Positions 60,168 to 64,000 of a DNA stretch of 64,000 nt are shown here, piece by piece; position 1 is the stretch's first letter, and every line of letters begins with the position of its first letter. The stretch covers positions 3,286,001 through 3,350,000 of the forward strand of contig CP064963.1 in NCBI GenBank assembly GCA_016699165.1, in the 5' to 3' direction. The stretch is from Candidatus Melainabacteria bacterium. Lineage in GTDB: Bacteria; Cyanobacteriota; Vampirovibrionia; Obscuribacterales; Obscuribacteraceae. Both the position numbers and the translations under genes were made by a program. Under the pieces are notes generated by a model. It was not told where the DNA came from and ran no database searches. It saw nothing but the letters and a program-made list of their open reading frames with translations.

Positions 60168-62825
60168 ATGGATTTCTATTTGTTTCCGGGAACCATCTTA
60201 AAAACCGCAGAGCTAAGCCAGGTAGGCGGTAAGGGATATTCACTCATTGCCGGCTCTGCAACTGGATTGCCGGTCCCGCCCGGGTTTGTACTGACAGTCT
60301 CATTCTTTAGCTCTTGGCTAGAAGAACTTAAAAAGTCTGATGAGTGGAAACAATTTCTCGATTCGGCAAATGCTAATAATGGTGACCTTGACAAGAAATG
60401 CGCCAAGCTCAAAAAGCTTGCTAACAAATTAAAACTGAATGTAACTCAAAAAGAGACTTTAGATAAAGCGTTATCTCAAATTCCTTTCGAAGGTTCGTAT
60501 AGAGGAAAGCAGTTCGCTGTGCGCTCTTCGTCGCCTGAAGAAGATTTAGAAGGATCGTCTTTTGCCGGTGGGTATGAAACCATACTTGGTGTCAAATATA
60601 CTTCGATTGAAGATGCCATTGCTCGCGCTTTTGCTAGCTGTCTTGATTTGCGAATTGTTGTGTACAAGCGCCAACATGGCTTCGATATTACAGATCCCAA
60701 AATTGCAGTAGTGGTGCAAGAGCAAATTGCAAGCGAAGTCTCTGGTGTTGGATTCTCGATGAATCCGATAAATAACAATTTGGATGAAGCTGTATTCAAT
60801 GCTAATTGGGGACTTGGTGAGTCGGTTGTGGCTGGGCTTGTAACGCCAGATTATTATCGAGTGAATAAAGTCTCGATGAGCATTTTAGAGAAAACGCTCG
60901 GCTCGAAAGAATCTTCTATTTGGCTCACCGATTCAGGTACAGAAACAAAAGACAATCATCGCAAGAGTGAATTTACACTCGACAACAGACACGTAGGCAA
61001 GCTTGCATTGCTCGTTAAGCAGGTCGAGCGCATTTACAAAAAGCCCATAGACATTGAATGGGCATTCGCCAACGATAAATTGTATTTGCTTCAAGCAAGA
61101 CCTATCACCACATTTATTCCTCTGCCACCAGATATGATGACTGGACCAGGCGAGCGCAAGCGTTTGTACTTGGATTTGACTATTGCAGCACAGGGAATGC
61201 CTAAGCCAATGTCGACCATGGGAGCATCTGTATTGTCGTACGTGCCTTCGGCCGTGAGCAATATTTTGCATCTTGGGCGATTTAAGAATGGCTCCAAGGG
61301 CGCTATCGTGAGTTTGGGACACGGACGCATTTATGTGAACGTATCTATTCTGCTTGCGCTTGCGGGCAAAAAGAAATTTGTCGATCTTTTCTCCAACATG
61401 GATCCACTTGCTGGCAAAATTATTAATGAGCTAGACGAAGACATATATAAAGATCACAATCCGCTCTTAGGTTTTATACCTGTAAGACTAGCTACTGTGG
61501 CTCCGCTTGTGGCTCCTCGAATTGTGCGTGCGCGTTTGCAGCCGCAGAAATCTTTGATGGATCTCAAAGTGGCGCTTGAGCGATTTGAGTTCGATGCGCA
61601 AAAACTAGCTGACTCCAACAAGCCTTTGCCCGAGTTCACCAAGCGTTTGCTTAAAATGGTGGCAGAGTTAATTTTCATGCACTGTGTGCCGCTTGTGGTC
61701 ACGTCGCGCATTGCGCTGACACGTATGAAAGAGCTTGCAAAAGGTCAGCCTAAAGAAGTTCTCGACCGCCTTGAATTGGCGTTGCCTGGTAACGTCACTA
61801 CCGAGATGTCTCTTGATCTATATAAGGTATCTCAATTGCTGCCGGAAGAAACGCCAGGCGATTTTAATGCGTGGCTTGCAAATGGTGCTTCGCCTGAATT
61901 TAAAAAAGCGTGGTGGGCATTTTTAGAAAATTATGGCTTCCGCGGACCTGCCGAAGTTGATATTGCTGCGCCTAGATATTATGACGACGCGCAAATGCTG
62001 ATTGATTTAATGATATCGATGCGTAAGCAATCGATTCAAAATCCAGAGCAGAGCCAAGTCGCTCGCTTCGCCGAGAATGAGCTTAAGCGTCGCGAGACGT
62101 TTTTGCAATTGAGCGAAGAAGTCGGTCGCAAAAATTGGTTTGCCAAACAAGAATTCAAATCCTTATATAAGATTGTGGAGTCTATTGGCGGAATTAGAGA
62201 AACGCACAAGTACTATCTTATATATGCACTGCACTTGCTGAGATTGCGTCTGCGTCGCGAGGGCGAAGATTTAGTCGATATGGGGCGCTTGCGTGCAGTC
62301 GATGATGTTTTCGATTTGACTGTAGCCGAATTAGATAGAGGCATCAAAGAAAAGACTGTTGATTTAAAAGTTTTGGTAGAAGCTAATCGCAAAGAACGCA
62401 AGAAGCTTGAGAGTGTGACCGAGTTTCCAGTGCTTATAGATTCACGCGGCTTTATTCCGCGTTTGCCTGCACCACCTGTAGGGGCTGGCGAAGTGGCTGG
62501 TATTCCGATATCTTCTGGCGTGGTACGTGGACGCGTGAAAACGCTAAGAACGCCTGACGAGAAGCCATTTGAGAAGGGCGAGATTCTTGTTGCACGCGCT
62601 ACAGATCCAGGCTGGACTCCTTTATTTGTTAATGCTGCTGGTGTGATTCTTGAAGTTGGCGGCGTTCTTCAACACGGTGCGCTGGTTGCGCGCGAATATG
62701 GGCTTCCTTGCGTAGCAGGTATTCCTGGAGCGACCCAGGCATGGGAAGACGGCACCCTGGTTGAGGTTGACGGGACTTTAGGCATCGTGCGTCGCGTAGA
62801 GCCAGTACCAGCAAAAGCACAATAG
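60168..62825 (+). CDS. PEP-synthase-like phosphotransferase, rifampin-phosphotransferase layout
   Basis: An 885-residue protein. The N-terminal ATP-grasp domain (about 1-320) has VGGKGYSLIAGSATGLPVPP, FAVRSSSPEEDLEGSSFAG and NANWGLGESVVAGLVTPDYY. A helical middle domain (about 330-740) is unlike the PEP-binding barrel. The C-terminal swivelling His domain (about 770-880) has GGVLQHGALVAREYGLPCV with His836 as phosphocarrier. PEP synthase and PPDK carry a C-terminal TIM barrel that is missing; the order and length match rifampin phosphotransferases, but the real substrate may be another small molecule. A terminator follows. Confidence 0.85.
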   Translation: MDFYLFPGTILKTAELSQVGGKGYSLIAGSATGLPVPPGFVLTVSFFSSWLEELKKSDEWKQFLDSANANNGDLDKKCAKLKKLANKLKLNVTQKETLDKALSQIPFEGSYRGKQFAVRSSSPEEDLEGSSFAGGYETILGVKYTSIEDAIARAFASCLDLRIVVYKRQHGFDITDPKIAVVVQEQIASEVSGVGFSMNPINNNLDEAVFNANWGLGESVVAGLVTPDYYRVNKVSMSILEKTLGSKESSIWLTDSGTETKDNHRKSEFTLDNRHVGKLALLVKQVERIYKKPIDIEWAFANDKLYLLQARPITTFIPLPPDMMTGPGERKRLYLDLTIAAQGMPKPMSTMGASVLSYVPSAVSNILHLGRFKNGSKGAIVSLGHGRIYVNVSILLALAGKKKFVDLFSNMDPLAGKIINELDEDIYKDHNPLLGFIPVRLATVAPLVAPRIVRARLQPQKSLMDLKVALERFEFDAQKLADSNKPLPEFTKRLLKMVAELIFMHCVPLVVTSRIALTRMKELAKGQPKEVLDRLELALPGNVTTEMSLDLYKVSQLLPEETPGDFNAWLANGASPEFKKAWWAFLENYGFRGPAEVDIAAPRYYDDAQMLIDLMISMRKQSIQNPEQSQVARFAENELKRRETFLQLSEEVGRKNWFAKQEFKSLYKIVESIGGIRETHKYYLIYALHLLRLRLRREGEDLVDMGRLRAVDDVFDLTVAELDRGIKEKTVDLKVLVEANRKERKKLESVTEFPVLIDSRGFIPRLPAPPVGAGEVAGIPISSGVVRGRVKTLRTPDEKPFEKGEILVARATDPGWTPLFVNAAGVILEVGGVLQHGALVAREYGLPCVAGIPGATQAWEDGTLVEVDGTLGIVRRVEPVPAKAQ

Positions 62826-62860
62826 CAATTTACTCGTAAAATCCCCACCCCGAGTGCGGA

Positions 62861-62884
62861 AAAGCCCTAGAATTGGGCTTTTTT
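62861..62884 (+). terminator. intrinsic terminator after the phosphotransferase gene
   Basis: AAAGCCC, a loop TAGAATT and GGGCTTTTTT form a stem of six or seven pairs followed by a T-run, 36 bases past the stop at 62825. A textbook rho-independent terminator. Confidence 0.85.
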
Positions 62885-63023
62885 GTCTTGAAAAAAGTTT
62901 TTTGTCTGCGTACTTTTCCCAGTGACACACCCCTTTCACCTGAGTTACATTGAGTGTGTTGAAGGACATGGCGTTTTTAAACCTTCAACTTGCCTAAAGA
63001 GCAAATGGCGTAGACGGGAAAGA

Positions 63024-64000
63024 ATGAAAATGGTATCGAGACCAGTAGCACTATTAAGCTTGTCTTTGGCGGCGTCCACCTCCTTCTTCGCAGGGAATGT
63101 GGCATACGCACAAGGAGCAAATAGAACCACATCTGATACCGTATCGTTTTTAAAACAAAGCTTGGATACACTTTCAAGTCAGCCCACTCACTCTACAAAC
63201 ATTAATGGAATCCCTAAAACAACCAGCCCCCAAGGAAGGCCACGGACCAATCTATCGAGCGATGCTTTCTCATCCAAATCTGTAGCGGCATCGAGCCCCA
63301 AACTATTACCGGAGCTCAAACTACCGACACGTGCAGAACTGGCTAGAAGGCAGATGGCAAACGCAAATGTAAATGCAAATGCGACGCCTCAAGCGGTATC
63401 GCCCGCAGTATCGCCAGAAATTATGGCGCAATATCCAGACTTACAGAAACGTAATTTTAGTATGCCACCACAGACGGCGCTAGGGCTGTCGGCACAAAGC
63501 AGGGAGGAGCTAAGTAAACTGACAGAAAAGGTATGTCTGCAACAAGGCATACTGAAAACGGCGCAAGCCAATCAAGTCCAATTTCAAGCGCAAGGACAGG
63601 GACAAAATTCAGGCACACTTTACGACCGCGTTGGTCCCCCTCCATTTCCACTGTGTTTACTTCCAGAGACTACTTGGAAGGACGTTCTAAACAAAACTAC
63701 GGCACGCAAAACAATATCATCACAAATCGCTCCGCAAGGACCAAGTCACGTTCCCGGTCTTTTGAGCAAAATTCAATCTAAAAGAGGTACACTCAAAATG
63801 CATACATCTAGCTCCAGCTTTATTTCCACCGCCCAGATGGCTCGCGTAAGCGGCGACGAAAAGGGCAGCCTCAAGAAGAAAGCTGGTGCGCGCCAGATGA
63901 AGCATACATCTTTGTCAGAGTCTTATTTTACATGCTCTAGCTCGTCATCTTTTGGCAAAGCCAAAGCGCTGACCTATCCAACATATTACAGTAGCGTTCA
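63024..64000 (+). CDS. exported Ser/Gln/Asn-rich protein, C-terminus cut off
   Basis: An open frame from the ATG at 63024 (GGGAAAGA directly upstream) to the window edge, 325 codons seen. A Sec signal (PVALLSLSLAASTSFFAGNV, cleavage near AYA|QGAN) is followed by a long polar, low-complexity stretch rich in Ser, Thr, Gln, Asn, Ala and Pro, with a short NANVNANA repeat. From about 265 a Ser-rich basic segment continues to the end. There are four Cys-poor stretches and no domain I know. The remainder lies outside the window. Confidence 0.7.
   Translation, partial: MKMVSRPVALLSLSLAASTSFFAGNVAYAQGANRTTSDTVSFLKQSLDTLSSQPTHSTNINGIPKTTSPQGRPRTNLSSDAFSSKSVAASSPKLLPELKLPTRAELARRQMANANVNANATPQAVSPAVSPEIMAQYPDLQKRNFSMPPQTALGLSAQSREELSKLTEKVCLQQGILKTAQANQVQFQAQGQGQNSGTLYDRVGPPPFPLCLLPETTWKDVLNKTTARKTISSQIAPQGPSHVPGLLSKIQSKRGTLKMHTSSSSFISTAQMARVSGDEKGSLKKKAGARQMKHTSLSESYFTCSSSSSFGKAKALTYPTYYSSV

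Noticed and set aside
1..64000. CRISPR arrays, insertion sequences, integrases, tRNA and rRNA genes
   Set aside because: I looked for spaced repeats, transposase or integrase motifs, and tRNA-like T-loops with a matching acceptor and found none that hold; a covariance-model scan would be decisive for tRNAs.

Overview
The window is bacterial chromosome, moderately AT-rich and densely coded, with no rRNA, tRNA, CRISPR array, insertion sequence or prophage that I could see. The gene set includes a Tad/Flp pilus, SpoIID-type hydrolase, multi-TM spermidine-synthase-like proteins, divergent J-domain proteins with long acidic tails, many small secreted proteins of unknown family and frequent GTG/TTG starts. 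This points to an uncultured environmental lineage. My best guess is a non-photosynthetic cyanobacterial relative (Vampirovibrionia/Melainabacteria, Obscuribacterales-like). That is inference from gene content only.

Layout. 1-6.6 kb (minus strand): cut-off ArnT-like glycosyltransferase, FtsB-like divisome protein, phosphohexomutase, a J-domain/FHA pair, a zinc-ribbon protein and tsaD. 6.6-8.9 kb (plus): four small exported proteins of unknown family, three of them behind a near-consensus sigma70 promoter. 8.9-16.9 kb: ridA, prepilin peptidase, then on the minus strand the Tad pilus genes tadC-tadB-cpaF-cpaE-cpaB-flp, with no secretin. 17.3-25.5 kb: terpenoid-cyclase-fold protein, Tat-exported DUF362 protein, degenerate cupredoxin, purB, malQ, rsmG. 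25.5-36.8 kb: a 1003-residue J-domain paralogue of the 4 kb gene, and sbcC between two multi-TM spermidine-synthase-like genes. One of these (34.6-36.8 kb) is broken by two apparent single-base losses.

36.9-45.6 kb (plus): envelope-directed genes (Gly-rich secreted protein, penicillin-acylase family protein, serA, DUF3160 protein, TPR protein). 45.8-48.7 kb: a small accessory cassette between two direct repeats of about 133 bp. It holds a second, divergent copy of the 7-8.9 kb secreted-protein genes (one copy frameshifted), a small membrane protein and a lysozyme-like protein. 48.8-53.6 kb: TPR membrane protein, SpoIID hydrolase, orphan OmpR-type regulator, an apparently exported methyltransferase and another secreted protein.

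53.6-60.0 kb is an accessory island: higB with two tandem higA copies behind a 26-bp operator, a PlsC-like acyltransferase, a ribbon-helix-helix protein with an Imm50-like protein, a divergent SUFU-family protein, a short PrlF-like antitoxin remnant, and a tightly packed three-gene operon (unknown, LolA-like, DUF1444-like). It looks like a store of toxin-antitoxin and immunity genes; no large polymorphic toxin lies in the window. 60.2-64 kb: a PEP-synthase-like phosphotransferase with the rifampin-phosphotransferase layout, and an exported protein cut by the window end.

The most original signals are the duplicated secreted-protein family, the direct-repeat cassette that carries its second copy, the J-domain/paralogue pair, and the immunity-gene island. 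Three frameshifts all fit loss of one A from an A-run, so assembly error has to be weighed before calling these genes dead.
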